Shown: positions 34,701-47,350, counted from the stretch's first letter. The stretch is DNA of 64,000 nt from Apostichopus japonicus (GCF_037975245.1 NC_092572.1:20340489-20404488), one strand, 5' to 3'. Numbers and translations: made by a program. The notes: generated from the sequence alone by a model not told the origin.

Positions 34701-34999
34701 AATTGATAATGCAAACGTACTGGTATATATTTAGCTTGCTGTCAGAGTAAAACTCGACGTACATGCTTTTGCATTTCTTTGTAAGCAAAGTAGCAGTACG
34801 ATAAATACCATAGCTTTTGAAGTGCAGTGAGCCAACAAAAGTCAAACAGTATGCTGACTCTAATATACCGTATGACTTTACATCTATATCCTACTTAACT
34901 AGCAGGCTATATAACAAAACAGCTCAAAGGAAGCACATTACAATTTTTAGATTAAAACTGTTCGACAGAAGTCACCAATAATAGAGACTGGACACGAAC

Positions 35000-37033
35000 A
35001 TCAAGCAGTTTTATCAACTCTTAGCCCAGACTCTTACACATAGACTATAACTACATGTATGATCACTCTTTACGTTAACACGTTCGAAAATGCTTACATT
35101 ATGGATTCTGGTTAGTTAAGTACAACAACAAACCCACATTATTCCTTCAACTTTTAAGATTGCGGTGCCTAGTCGTGTTAACCGCCAGAGATGGAGGTAC
35201 TTCTGAAAATTACTATGGCATAATCTCGATTGGAAAGAGAAAGTATCCTTTTAAAGGACGAACTAAAACGGTAATAACTTTTGCACTCCTCAAATATCGG
35301 CAAGTAAATTACACTCTTTGTTGCATGGTTGCTGGAAAGTTGATTCGTTTTATATTATGTTTTAAATCCATGTTCTGTAGATTATGTTCCGATTTATGTT
35401 AATTCGTTACTAACTAAACACTTCAACACACTTGGCACACATACTTAGTCCAATTTACTGACTCTAGCCAAAATTCAAGAGAGAACCATGCACTTTTTAA
35501 TCACGTTGACTCAAACATTTATTCATAACAAGTGACTCGAAAAGTGCGTTGGTTATTTTTCATCTTGGTGGTACATAACATAGTCATGTTGGGTCACAAA
35601 TAGGGAATAAAGTAAAGTGGAAGTTCATTGCAATTCAAAGCAAATATTTTGTGCATAACTGTTCTTTTACTAAAGTTATCAGAAATATCTGGTATTACAG
35701 GAAAACGTCCTTAACGGTGTTTTCGATCTGGATGACTTTAATTTACTGCTGTTCCTTCCGTAACAAGAAGTTTCAGCCCATTAATAAGCCTCGGGGTTTT
35801 CTGAGATAATAGGAAGAGTTTAGCATATCAATACTTGGTAGTTCTATTCATGGAGGAATCCATGGCATAGCATTATATCGGACATGTATATGGCCTAATA
35901 TGCTTTAAAAGATTTGAACAACCCGTCCTGATCCTTCCGATTAAAATTGCGGTTAGGAAAATGCGTACATCATGTTTAGATATCAAATCATTTATGTATT
36001 TTAATAATGAAGGAGTAACATGTAATATACCGAACTAGTTTTTGATAGTTTAATACTTTTTTTGTTCAGTATAATTACATGAAGAATGGGTTTAAAGAGG
36101 ATTAAAGTACAAAGGCGGAGACTCTGAACCACAGCCATTTCATTTCAAGGTGCAAATACGACAGAGCAGCAGTGTATTATGTAACCAATCACAGATAATC
36201 GTCAATCAACCATAATCAAACCTTAAACATTATGTGCCTATGAGGAAATATTATGTTTTCTGACCGATATTACAAACATGGTTCTCATTTCATTCCACTA
36301 CCAATAAGTTTTGTCTGATGCACTATACTTATTATCGACTTGTATGTTGTGATGATTGAGCGACAGTTATAATCAAGCAACGTTAATCAATGATCCTTAA
36401 TTGATTAAAGCAGGAAACATTATATAAGTAAAAAGACATAAAAAATTGAGAAGAAAAATACAAATTTCATGGGAGGACAATCACTTGTGTCTTAAAGATT
36501 AAATGTAATCATTTTAACTTTTACAGCTGCAAATCTCTGACGTTTCTTATTTCTGCTAAATTTAATGTAACTTTAGTTAAGCCACTTTGACGTTCGGTAA
36601 TAACATATTGCTATTCAGAGACTTTGCCCTTTTTTCCTTTCAAATGATCGAAACGCTCTAAAGAGATTTTAGGGACTTAGTTTAAAAATACGAACTTCAG
36701 TGTTCATATACGTGTAACGGTTTAATAACGGAATATATAGCTGGAACCCCTGCATACATATCAGGCATATACGTGAGAAGTAGAGCACACCACACACAAT
36801 CAGTATAAAGCATACGAATAGAGAAGTAGAGCACACCACACACAATCAGTATAAAGCATACGAATAGAGAAGTGAACTTTCGTTGATTGAAGTAGAACTT
36901 TTCAATACCATTATTATATCAGAATGGTTTCCGTAAAAACAGGATATCTCGTTGATCTTTCTGTTTCGCTGCGGATTTGACATTCACAACATCTACATAT
37001 GCAGTGTCAACCATATGATCTTGGTGCTACACA
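35000..37033. other. Intergenic, no gene recognised
   Basis: AT-rich. A 46-bp tandem duplication lies at about 36775-36868. A short frame at 35160-35402 has no recognisable motif. Confidence 0.4.
36775..36868. repeat. 46-bp tandem duplication
   Basis: Two consecutive near-identical copies beginning AGAAGTAGAGCACACCACAC. Confidence 0.9.
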
Positions 37034-37041
37034 AATACAAC

Positions 37042-38202
37042 CAGGGCCGTCTTAAGAGATCACCGGGCCCTGGGCCCGGCAATGGAGCGGGGCCCCTCAA
37101 TCAAGTGAGTTCGAAAAAAGTTGCGTGAAAAATTGACATCCTTGACAATCGCTCAAGCATAGACATGCCTGCATTTACCACCCCTCCCTATATGTCGCAC
37201 ATAAAGCAAAAAACTTTAGCTGAATAACATACGTGATATATCTAAAAGCTGAAATACATTATAGAAGAGTAATCTTCCAGTTGCCCTCTATCCCTTCCTT
37301 AACAATACTGGACTCACCATTTGTAACACCCTTGTGTTGAGTCTTTCAACTGGGGAAACTAACGGAACTTGCGGCATTTCTTGATCGTAAACTGTTGTAT
37401 GATTGGCTGAAAGTCAATCTTTTTGAGGTGTTTTGAGGTGTTGTAAGCATTCGGGGCATTGTATATTCCAGGCAAGGGCGGCGGAAGCACTTTTAATCTG
37501 GGGGGTCACCGGCATACTAGCACTGCAATATCCAATGTGCAAATTGGGAAACAAGGAACAAGTCTTCTTTTGAGACAAAATGAGGTGAAATCATGCTAGT
37601 TGCTAATGTAGGAATCTTCTGAATTAGAATTTATTTCTTGTTAATATCTTAACAAATTTTTTCCATTTGAAATAGCTTTGAGTTTGACCCACAGAAATTC
37701 ATTAAAAATCAGGGGCGTAGCCAGGGTTTGAAAAGTTGTATGCACGACTATCTGAGCGGAGCGCCACCATCGGTTGGCGCGGAGCGTTCAAGAAATTTTT
37801 TGGTTTTACAAACCCCTCAGATGGCCGGAAACGGCCCTTCCCGAGTGTTCATTCTGGTTCCCTGGCCTCTTGCTAACTTGAGACACCTCAAATTTTATGT
37901 AGAAAATGGGCACATTTTTAACCTGAGGAAAAGTGGGGGGGCACGTGCCCCCTGTGCCCCCCGGTTCCGCCGCCCTTGATTCCAGGGTTGCCAACTCAGA
38001 TTCGAATATTTAATGTCAAATTCTCAAGTGTTTCACCAACTCTCGTCACAAGTTGTCAAGTATCGAATTCAATCAGGCATAATGGCCTATTCAATAAGTT
38101 TTCCTCCCAGATTAATACATGGGGTTACTACGATTGCGGGGCCCCTGACATCGCGGGGCCCTGGGCCAGGGCCCAGTGGGCCCATGCGTTAACACGGCCC
38201 TG
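37042..38202. mobile_element. hAT-like element with 8-bp target duplication, containing a nested element
   Basis: Terminal inverted repeats CAGGGCCGTCTTAA and (inverted) CAGGGCCGTGTTAA. Flanked by perfect AATACAAC direct repeats at 37034-37041 and 38203-38210. Eight-base duplications and CAGxG ends are typical of hAT elements. It has no transposase, so it is non-autonomous. A second element at 37473-37978 interrupts it. Confidence 0.85.
37473..37978. mobile_element. 506-bp hAT-like MITE nested in the previous element
   Basis: A perfect 14-base inverted terminus CAAGGGCGGCGGAA and flanking direct repeats ATTCCAGG at 37465-37472 and 37979-37986. The interior includes GAGCGGAGCGCCACCATCGG and GGAAACGGCCCTTCC, shared with 59789-60438. 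Confidence 0.88.
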
Positions 38203-38558
38203 AATACAACCATAAAACGTGCATCTATTCTGAAATTACTCCTTGAAAAGTGAAATTGGCAATTTCCGGACTTCGTTTTAACTCTCTCTCAATTGTTATT
38301 AGTCGGAAGTATTTTTCAACTAGTAGGTCAAACTTGAAGTATGCGGTTAACTGATGATGCTACTTAATGCTGGATATCTCTCTTTTATGGGAATATCCTT
38401 TGAAATAGTTTCAGAATAATGTGTTTCCTGTCAAACCAGTTCATTCAAAGTTTGATCGGCTTAATATAACCAAAACAGCTTTTTATCTTCAGATGGCAGT
38501 ATTTTTGAAAAGACAACCCACTGTTAGTTTTATGAAAAAGGGCAAAGAAATGTATTTC

Positions 38559-38630
38559 TAGAACTGGATTTGAACCAGTGACCTCTGCGTTACAAGCCCA
38601 GTGCTCTATACTAACTGAGACTAACGTAAC
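38559..38630 (-). pseudogene. tRNA-like sequence (Thr-TGT-like), degenerate
   Basis: On the minus strand: a box A-like CAGTTAGTATAGAG, an anticodon-loop CTTGTAA flanked by imperfect stem bases, and TGGTTCAAATCCA as T-arm and box B. The acceptor stem does not pair well. It is either a tRNA pseudogene or the head of a SINE. Confidence 0.45.
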
Positions 38631-38699
38631 CAGCTGGGGAGGGGCGAGAACCCGCAGTCAATTTTTGCCCCCCCCCCCCTCAAATAAAATTGGCAAAAT

Positions 38700-41130
38700 G
38701 TTGGACAAAAATGACTAAAAGCATGAAATGCTCATTAAAACCAGTTCGCGGTTGACTTAATTGACGGGAATTCTCAAATTAATACCAGACAGTTTATCAG
38801 CCAAATGACATATTTAAGCCGATTAAAGTAATCAAGCCAAAGTACTGTGGTGCTGGTCAGAGAGTTTTGTAGTGGCGAAGTGAATGCAGCCTTAAGCGAT
38901 GGAACTGAGCTTCATAAACAAATTTATTAAAATCATAATTGATATAGTATTTATAGATTATCGTGACCGATAACCGTGTAGCCAGGGGGAAATGGCCGGT
39001 TCCCCCTCCCCCCCAAACAAAATGAGAGAAAAAGAGAGAGAGATAATAAAAAAAAATAGAAAATGAGGACCATGGGCGGAAGAATTTTGAGAACAACGTA
39101 AAAAGATCTTTTACACTTACACTCTTAGTTTCAGAAGCGTAGAAATCTCATTCCCACTTATGACTAAAACTGATTTCAGAGGCATAGCGAATCTTTAAGT
39201 CTTTTGTCCCGAGTAGCCCTCAAAGAGTCACCCGATCTAAAAGGAGTTCAAAGTACCAAATTGCAGGCTATAGAATACAGGGGTAGAAACCAAACAAAAA
39301 TATTTTTGGCCTTATTCACTCGATTTGGCCAGTAAATTCTTTAAATTTGAAATGTTGTGTCATAGAAAAACTGGCAACTTAGCTGTAGGCTGTAAACTTC
39401 AAAATGGTTTCACACCGTTGCACCATCGTATTGATTGTTTTTTATCACTGGCTACTACCATAGTGCCACGGATTTGACTAGGCTTCCCTAGAATAAGCTT
39501 CTATCTTCGTTTTTTCATATTTACAGGTTAAATTCTGTATTTTAACAGACTTTTAATGAATAACAAGTGGCTTACCAAAAAGAAGCGGTATTTTTCGATC
39601 TAATGAAAATATACAAGAAAAAACTGTTACAATTTTCGGAATAAGTCAGTTATTTTTTATTTCCTAAACAGTTTTCATAATTTTTACAGAAGTTTTACAA
39701 GGTTCATGTAGTAAATTTGTTTTGAAATCTAATGCATGTAAATTGACATCTGAAAAATGTGTTACGGACATTCACCTGAAGTTAGAACAAGGTATCAATG
39801 GATACAGAGGTATACAACGAACTCCATCGTGCAGGAAAATTACCGTATGGTTAAGCAAAGAATGAAATCCAACCCACAATTATCAGGTTGATTGTCTCTA
39901 GAGCTGGTTTCGGCAATTTTCTCCACAGCCCCCCCCCCCACCCTGAGGCTTATCAACTACCCTTGTCCAGCGGACATGTATAACTCATGCACTTGTTAAA
40001 CTTGTAATGTGAGGATATGCATGTGTGGTCGATATTCACCCCTGCTGAGAAGATTAAAAGGGCCGTGTGAAGTTGAACGTCGATAAACACTGAAGAGATC
40101 ACCATTCTACGATTAGTTTTCATAAAGTACCATAAAAATGCGGTCGCATGACTAATCGATCCCAATCTTGCTCCCGTGTCCCTATATCCATACGGTCGGG
40201 AGAGTGTCCCCAAGTCATATATCAACCAATTTCCCACCTAGGAGAAGATTGGACTAGACTGGATTTTTTTTCAAGATATTATAAAGACCTAATTTCTTTT
40301 CAGTAGCAGTTTCAAAATTTTTTGAAAGTGTGGTGGGGGGGGGGGGGGGGTAAGAAGCATTTACGAAACAGTTGAGTTTCTGTTTTAAAGTGAACCGCGT
40401 CGCAGATCAACAAGTGAGCATAGCGGGGGCCTGAGGGCGTGAATATCATAGGTTGTGCTGAAAAGAGCTGCGAAGCGAAGCAAGATTTCTCGGGTGCACA
40501 CCAAATATTGAATATATCTGGTGCAGCAAAATATTTTCACAAACGATGGCCCGAGCTGTTGTGCTATTCTTTTGTTTAATATATTTGCTTTAATAAATAA
40601 GTTTCAGGAGGGCGATATATGTTCCATTCAGTATTGAATTCAGTCCCAAAATATGTTCCTTGTTTCCATCCTCCGTTCCAAAACTTTCTTCCTTACTTCT
40701 AACTGTTCAGTTCACTATAGAATCCTTTGCCAATGTCCTGACATCAAAAGTTATTTTTTTTACGAATCTCCGTCACCTTTTCTTAATATACCAATCCTTT
40801 CTATTAAACTTCCTTCTGCTCTCTACTCCTACAAGGTGTACACTCCCTTTCCTATCTAACTCCCACAGTAACAATACACATATTTTCTTTGTCCACCAGT
40901 GGGCCTCTCACTTAACCTCTGAGTCATCCTTTCTTCAGCTAAGACCCTGTGATTGCCTAGCAACCCAGAGAGAACAATAGCTAAGTCATAGTTATCCCCC
41001 CCCCCCCCTTGACTTAGTGTGCACTAGAAGTACTTTACCATTTAAATATATATATACATGTGCAATACCACAATATATGGCAAAGTAACCCTCTATGAAA
41101 ATACACAATGTAAGAGCACCCAGTCTTACA
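38700..41130. other. Intergenic, C/G homopolymer runs, no gene
   Basis: Several C or G runs of 9-20 bases (38668, 39010, 39930, 40333, 40997), as are common at ends of G-rich MITEs in this window. GTGTAGCCAGGGGG at about 38975 resembles a hAT end, but no partner was found. Confidence 0.35.
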
Positions 41131-41138
41131 TGTATATC

Positions 41139-41580
41139 AAGTTATATCTGGCTTCATATGGCCAGATAAATTTTAATCTGCATATCTGGATTAACTACAT
41201 GTCTACTTATATCTTGCTTTATATTGCCAAATGAAACTTTATTTGTATATCTGGAATAACTGTATATTAAGTTATATATGGCTTTATATGGCCATATAAA
41301 ACTTTATCTGTATATCTGGAATAACTGTATGTCAATTTATATCCGGCTGTATATGGCCAGATCAAACTTAATCTGCATATCTGGATTGACTACATATCCA
41401 TCTATATCTGGCTTTATATGCCAGATAAAACTTTATCTGTATATCTGGATTGACTACATGTACAGTTGTATATGGCTTTATATGGCCAGATAAAGCTTTA
41501 TCTGGATTGACTACATATCTAGGTATATCTGGCTTTATATGCCAGATAAAGGCTTGATATGGCCAGATGAAACAAGATCT
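41139..41580. repeat. Minisatellite of about 62-65 bp, 7 units
   Basis: Units of the form TATATCTGGCTTTATATGGC followed by CAGATAAAACTTTATCTGTA and an ATCTGGAATAACTGTATG-like tail. Each unit holds an internal CCAGATA/TATCTGG palindrome. Units differ by point changes and small indels. Confidence 0.85.
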
Positions 41581-42580
41581 GGGATTTCGGTAAGGGTGTA
41601 TACCTGTCGCATGAAAATCCTACATCCTACAAGTTGATGATCATATACCAAAACTGCCCCCTCAGTTACAAATATTCCTGTGAAGTGCTGTGCACCATAC
41701 GGTATATGGAAAGCACATTAAGTAAACTTGTAACATTAGCATTCTTTTTGTTTCGGTGTCGGAAAGATGGGCATGAATTCCCGATATATTACCGTTTCCT
41801 ACATACATAGTTAATACAGACCTGGATGTAAGGTCAAATTTGACTTGGAACCTTGGCCTTACCCTGACCGAGACCTACATGAGGTTTGGGGGACTCAATG
41901 AACGGATTTGATAGCAAACACTCATGTAGCGATGTTAATTAGAAGAACACCTGTATGGGGCCATTGGCAAGGATTCATCACATGCAACCCGCTAGACCCG
42001 CTGCTTTGCAATAAAATCAAGACCGTGTGTTAACGTAGATCGGGAAGCACGACTTCGATACGTCATTCAAAGCTCCCAGCAATATGTAGTTAGTCGTGTG
42101 CAGTTAACACTTAAGACGTGAAACAGTGTGAATCATACATCAACGCACCTATACAAATGTTCGTCATATAATGCGTGACTGTGTATATTTGGCCTGCATA
42201 CCGAGTATCTTTCAAATATGGAGGACAAAATGATGTGACATGTGAAATTATACAGGATGGCTCCATGGCAGAGGCATCGTAGGATGGGTTATCTTTTTAT
42301 AAACGATTTATTAATATAAGTTTACTGCTTCTAGATCAATTTCGCAATAACATATAAGATGTCACCCCTGGTATAGACATGATTGTCTTTGTTTTTATTG
42401 CTTTTCCAAACTTTTTTACGGGTCGTGCACAGACATAGGTAGATTTTATATCATTATAGTCAGTGTAATGTGATCATTCTGGTCTACAGACAATGGGCCA
42501 GATCGAATTTAGTGTTATTTTCTAACACGTTAACTATAAGCCTTTCAAAAATACAAGAAAACAAAAGCACCTACCCGGCG

Positions 42581-43186
42581 TTAGCTCAACGTGGCTTGGT
42601 ATCTGTACGGAAGCGTAGAAGGGACATTGCATTGACGAGTTACAAACTTGACAAAACGACAATTATCTGCAAATTGACGAGTTGACGAGATGGTAACGTG
42701 ACAAAATTCAGAAAATTGACGTTTTGACGAGATAACGGATCTCGTCAATGCAACATTTTTCTGCAAATTGACGAGTTGCACACTTACTACCATCTCGACA
42801 AGATGACAAAATTCAGAAAATTGACGTTTTGACGAGATAACGGATCTCGTCAATGCAACAATTTTCTGCAAATTGACGAGTTGCACACTTACTACCATCT
42901 CGACAAGATGACAAAATTCAGAAAATTGACGTTTTAACGAGATAACGGATCTCGTCAATGCAACAATTTTCTGCAAATTGACGAGTTGCACACTTACTAC
43001 CATCTCGACAAGATGACAAAATTCAGAAAATTGACGTTTTGACGAGATAACGGATCTCGTCAATGCATCAATTTTCTGCAAATTGACGGAAAAAGCAGAA
43101 AGATAAGACCCCCTGCATCTAGCAACAAGAGAGATTGATATAGCCAAGAAAACATTCACATAAATCACATTGCACCCGATAATCAT
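42581..43186 (-). CDS. Open frame across the 105-bp minisatellite (201 codons), doubtful
   Basis: The minus-strand frame starts MIIGCNVIYVNVFLAISISL, a hydrophobic leader-like stretch. It then has four copies of a 35-residue repeat (LVNLQKIVALTRSVISSKRQ and onward). The repeat length is a multiple of three, so openness may be accidental. No splice or promoter evidence and no known family. Confidence 0.2.
   Translation of the reverse strand: MIIGCNVIYVNVFLAISISLVARCRGSYLSAFSVNLQKIDALTRSVISSKRQFSEFCHLVEMVVSVQLVNLQKIVALTRSVISLKRQFSEFCHLVEMVVSVQLVNLQKIVALTRSVISSKRQFSEFCHLVEMVVSVQLVNLQKNVALTRSVISSKRQFSEFCHVTISSTRQFADNCRFVKFVTRQCNVPSTLPYRYQATLS
42680..43090. repeat. 105-bp minisatellite, about 4 units
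   Basis: GTTTTGACGAGATAACGG recurs at 42721, 42826, 42931 and 43036, exactly 105 apart. Units are nearly identical, which indicates recent expansion. Each contains short inverted GACGAG/CTCGTC motifs. Confidence 0.95.
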
Positions 43187-43189
43187 AGC

Positions 43190-43308
43190 TGGTACAGTAA
43201 CTACTGTTCATGTCCTGTAACACATGTTACCGTGTTACGAACACAAAGTATCTGTAGTAATTACTGATGCACGGTTGTGGGACGACATGAACAGTAGTTG
43301 CTGTACCA
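43190..43308. mobile_element. 119-bp palindromic MITE
   Basis: The arms TGGTACAGTAACTACTGTTC and its inverse at 43284-43308 enclose AACACATGTTACCGTGTTAC. A second, shorter copy is at 43584-43680. No target duplication is visible. Confidence 0.7.
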
Positions 43309-43583
43309 ACCATTAAGTGCGAGTTCATTTATACGCAATTCTAAATTGAAGTCGTATCTAATCGTTTTATGCTATAAGTAGGTTTTTGGATATACCCGAA
43401 CATGGCCTATCTTCATTCTCGGTATGACGAATTTGTCGTAATTTAAAGAGAGCTGTGAACTGGAATCAAGCGGTACCGTACCTCCTATACTTCATCGCTT
43501 AGGCATTCTCATCTTCATAGACCCCTTGTCCAGTCGCACAGTTCTTTGTCTTTCATGGGAACAAGTTAACAGCTTTGCAGTTG

Positions 43584-43680
43584 TTACAGTGCCACATGTA
43601 ACACATGTTACCGTGTTACGAATACAAAGTAGTAGTTAATGATACACGGTTGTGGGACATGAACAGTAGTTACTGTACCA
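43584..43680. mobile_element. Partial second copy of the palindromic MITE
   Basis: Shares the core (ACACATGTTACCGTGTTACG, then CACGGTTGTGGGACATGAAC) and the right arm with 43190-43308; the left arm is truncated. Confidence 0.7.
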
Positions 43681-44412
43681 GCTATGAGTAATGGCTGCAC
43701 ATTTAAAGGATAACAAAAAGATAAGGACGACCCCTTACTGATCCACCCCCTGAAACAAAGAATCGAGGGATTAGCCAGTCAAAATATATTACATTCAATT
43801 AATCTTATTTCGAGTTAGGGACATGGTATTGAGATGATTCTTTTTCGACTAACAGAGTGGAATATTTTGCTCTTCCGTATCAGTTTGACATATCTGGATA
43901 TCTCTGTGATGAAGTGTAGATCAGCATTTGGGTTATTACATAATGATTGGTCCAAGTTATTACATTACCTTTAATGGGAACAGTAACAAGCAAAATAAAG
44001 ATACCACGACACAATATATATTGGCCAAACCTTGAAATGTAGCGCCCTCCTACAATAGATACGACTATACAAAAACACGATTTAATGTTTATACAAGAAC
44101 GCCCTCGCTTACCATATGTTCCTGTAAATGTTTAGTCTTGTATTCACTGTTCCGTTTCCCCACATATTTGAAGCATGCAATGTTGATGTAGCTGTATATT
44201 TCACGGTACTTTTTGTAGCTGTATTTGAAGCTACATTTTATTGCCACATACGTTGGCTGCATCCAACAGTCGATTTAAGGAAAGTGACGTATATCTACTC
44301 AAGTATTGCAAAGTTGTCAACCGATTATTTTAATTTAAAAGTTCAGGTGCTGTAACTGCTGAAACCGACCTTATCAAAACTACTAACTGTCTTTCTTACT
44401 TTTTACAGAAAA

Positions 44413-45567
44413 ATGACACTGATCGATGAGTCCTTCGATAATCCCGTCTACTCATCCGATGCGGAGAGGCAGGACAATGAGGATGGACGACAAGACGAAA
44501 CAAAGATAGAAGCACCCATAGAGGAAGCTACGACCGAAGCTACCGTCGAAGTTAGCTCTCACGAAGAGAAAGAACTCAAAATTCAAAGTGACGTCGACTT
44601 GGAGAGAGCTGCACACAACGTCGGTTTCGTCGGCACATTGAGGAAGACGACGAAAGTCACCCGAGACCGTCGAGGACTGTTGATCGCCGCTCTTGCCGCG
44701 TTCTTCTACTCTGCGAAGAGTATGTTCATCGATGTTCTCACTATTACAGTAGATCCATTCCAAGCCGTTGTCATGGTCATGCCCATGATGTTCATTGTTT
44801 CCTTTTCCGTACTCGCTATCAAGCGCATACCACCACCGAAAACAGTTCGTCAGTACGTTTGGTTGTTCCTTGGTGGATGTGCGGTCTCGTCATATCTCTC
44901 CACCTTCTCCTTTTCTCTCTCCTACCTGGAGGTTGCCGACTCGGTAACTATCCTATATGCCTCTCTCATCTTTGTCGGTGTCGTAAGCTGGATAATTCTC
45001 AAAGAGAAACTATTAATAATCGACTTTATCTTCGCCCTTATTTCATTCGCAGGCGTCATTTTCATATCTCGTCCGCACTTTATCTTTGGAAACAAGAAGG
45101 ATGACACCACAGAAGACCAGACCAAACTACTCATCGGAGTCGGGTTTGCACTCGCGGCGGCGTTTTCCGTCTCGATGTCGTTCACTATCTTTCGCAAACA
45201 TTCTCAGCTTGGCATCCAAACGTTTATGTCCGTTTTCTGTAGCGCTGTTGTAGGCACGATCACAAATGCGCTGATTTGCACCGCACTAGGCCGGTGGCAG
45301 AGCCCATCCTTACAAGAATGGTTGCTGGCCACTGCGGCAGGCTTTTGCTACATTTCAGCTCAGGGGTCGCTGTTTATCTCTCTGTCGATGGAAACTGCTA
45401 CGTTTGTCAACATCGTTATGACGATAGAGATCGTCTTTGCATTCATCTGGCAGTTTTGGTTTCTAAGTGTGTCGCCATCGTGGACATCATACGTCGGTGC
45501 CACCTTGGTTATTATTGCTTGCGTAGGAATTACTATCAAGAAGAAAACGTCAGACAATCAACACTAA
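44413..45567 (+). CDS. EamA/DMT-family membrane transporter, SLC35G-like
   Basis: 384 codons, uninterrupted. Residues 1-82 are an acidic, Glu/Asp-rich cytosolic tail. About ten membrane helices follow in two EamA repeats (roughly 87-219 and 237-375). Recognisable features include SVTILYASLIFVGVVSW followed by ILKEKL at the end of the first repeat and FAGVIFISRP, both typical of the drug/metabolite transporter superfamily; length and layout fit SLC35G1-type proteins. The substrate is unknown. The codons are markedly richer in G and C than the flanks, as expected for a constrained host gene. An acceptor (TACTTTTTACAG) ends five bases before the ATG, so a non-coding first exon is likely upstream. 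AATAAA at 45786-45791 is a candidate polyadenylation signal. I see no breaks; this is the only single-exon intact gene in the window. Confidence 0.9.
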   Translation: MTLIDESFDNPVYSSDAERQDNEDGRQDETKIEAPIEEATTEATVEVSSHEEKELKIQSDVDLERAAHNVGFVGTLRKTTKVTRDRRGLLIAALAAFFYSAKSMFIDVLTITVDPFQAVVMVMPMMFIVSFSVLAIKRIPPPKTVRQYVWLFLGGCAVSSYLSTFSFSLSYLEVADSVTILYASLIFVGVVSWIILKEKLLIIDFIFALISFAGVIFISRPHFIFGNKKDDTTEDQTKLLIGVGFALAAAFSVSMSFTIFRKHSQLGIQTFMSVFCSAVVGTITNALICTALGRWQSPSLQEWLLATAAGFCYISAQGSLFISLSMETATFVNIVMTIEIVFAFIWQFWFLSVSPSWTSYVGATLVIIACVGITIKKKTSDNQH

Positions 45568-45859
45568 TGAGGAACGACTTCGCGGAAAATGTCGATTGCT
45601 ACTTTAAAAGGTTTCCGATAAATCCATTATACATATTTTGTTTTTTATTAAATTTTAATACTAATTTGGAACAGAAAGGAGGTATGCAGAGGTGAAAGAA
45701 ACTACAAAACTTATTTCGAAAACAAAAGCAGAACACTACAACAACAAAAAAGGAAGAAAACTCCGTTATTATTTATAAATTGGAAAATAAAAGGTTTGTG
45801 TTTGCTGCATTAATAGAGATCCCATCTGTTTAGAAATATGTATCAATGTTGTAGACCCA

Positions 45860-46240
45860 TGGTGAACCAGATCTAAAACTCTTCATTGATGACATTAACT
45901 CGTTTCTTCACACAATCAAATCCACTGCAGAGGTTTCTAGGCACGATGTTCACTTTCTGGACACCATTGTGAGCGCCCTCAAAACAGACTTGTTAAATAA
46001 ACCCACGAACAAGCGCAACCACCTCTTACCAAGCAGTTGCCATACGCTACATTGTACCAGAAACATTCCATACAGTCAAGCGTTGCTCCTCTGAAGCAGA
46101 TTTTGATTCGCGCATCATGGAACTCTCTGACTGTCTGTCTGACCATATTTTCGGGGTTCTATAGAACATGCCAACAAAAAGGCCAAAATCAAAGCCTGCA
46201 CTGAAACATTGACGTACTAAACTCGTCAAACCAGGTTCCA
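45860..46240 (+). mobile_element. Penelope-like reverse transcriptase fragment
   Basis: EPDLKLFIDDINSFLHTIKS, then HDVHFLDTIVSA, then LPSSCHTLHCTRNIPYSQA, which is the conserved block between the reverse-transcriptase fingers and thumb of Penelope-like elements (HFLDTxV...LLPxSCHPxHCxxxIPxSQ). Stops and frame shifts follow. Confidence 0.7.
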
Positions 46241-47282
46241 AATGGGTACGATTGGTATATATGCTTATTTATGCTTATATATATATATATATATAAACAC
46301 ACAACTTTAATATTGCCTGATCATTTCAAGAGGCGTACATACCTTCGACAAGGACACCGGGTATTCTTCTGTCTCTTCCTTTGCAGCTCTAATTTTGTCC
46401 AGTCATAGGAATTTTGAAAGGCCTACATTCTTTAATGGTTATAATAATAATATTTTTATAATTATTATTACTTGACAGCTCCATGTTATGACTTTATTTA
46501 TGTTTAAAAGGTAACATATCTGTTTACTTTCGTCCTATGAATTTTCACTTTTATTAGCTTGCTAAATTTCTACTTGATTCCAAATAATAAATGAAGAATC
46601 GAAGAACATTCTGAAAAATTCCGAGTTCATTGTACTACCGTAAAAAAAGTATGTATATAAAACTGAGATTCTGAATTTCCTTGTTTTATCAATCGCAACA
46701 TTAGATAACATTTCCTGACCCATTCCTTCTCTTCTTTAATCATTCTTATTAGGCAAAGAATGCCTTGGGTTGGGGTGAGGAGTACGCCTCTCTTTCAACA
46801 CCACACAAAAAGTTATTAATTAGCACAACCTTTCATGTAGGACTAACAATATATTTAATTTATAGGCTAACAATGCCTCAGAATATACCATATGTATGCA
46901 CTGTATGGCAGAGGGTTTCAACGATCCCAGGACCATATCCTTCCTTTTTAAAATCCTAAATCCACCCATGCTGAGAACACTTTTGAACAAAAACTAAAGC
47001 AAAAGCTATATTTACTGCCTGATATAAATCATGAACACGGAACGCATAGCAACAAGCGTCGCACCCTCGGAATGAATATGGAGACATTCGGTCAAATGTT
47101 AACTCTCAGATTCCAATGCTGCCCTAAAAATAGTTAGGATTACTTGTTATCCGAAACAACTTTATGACTCAAGGTGTTTTCATCCATTTTGCAATTTAAA
47201 GCAATGTGGTGTTTAATATAGGCATATAATTCTGACCAATATTTTCAAAAGTACTACCATGGATGCGCTAACCCGCCCCCTC

Positions 47283-47283
<1 letters not shown>

Positions 47284-47350
<67 letters not shown>

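Noticed and set aside
42581-43090. 105-bp repeats as a CRISPR array
   Set aside because: The whole unit repeats without unique spacers and the genome is eukaryotic; it is a minisatellite.
44452-45197. Minus-strand and shifted frames over the transporter
   Set aside because: Shadows of the 384-codon plus-strand gene, which alone shows domain structure.
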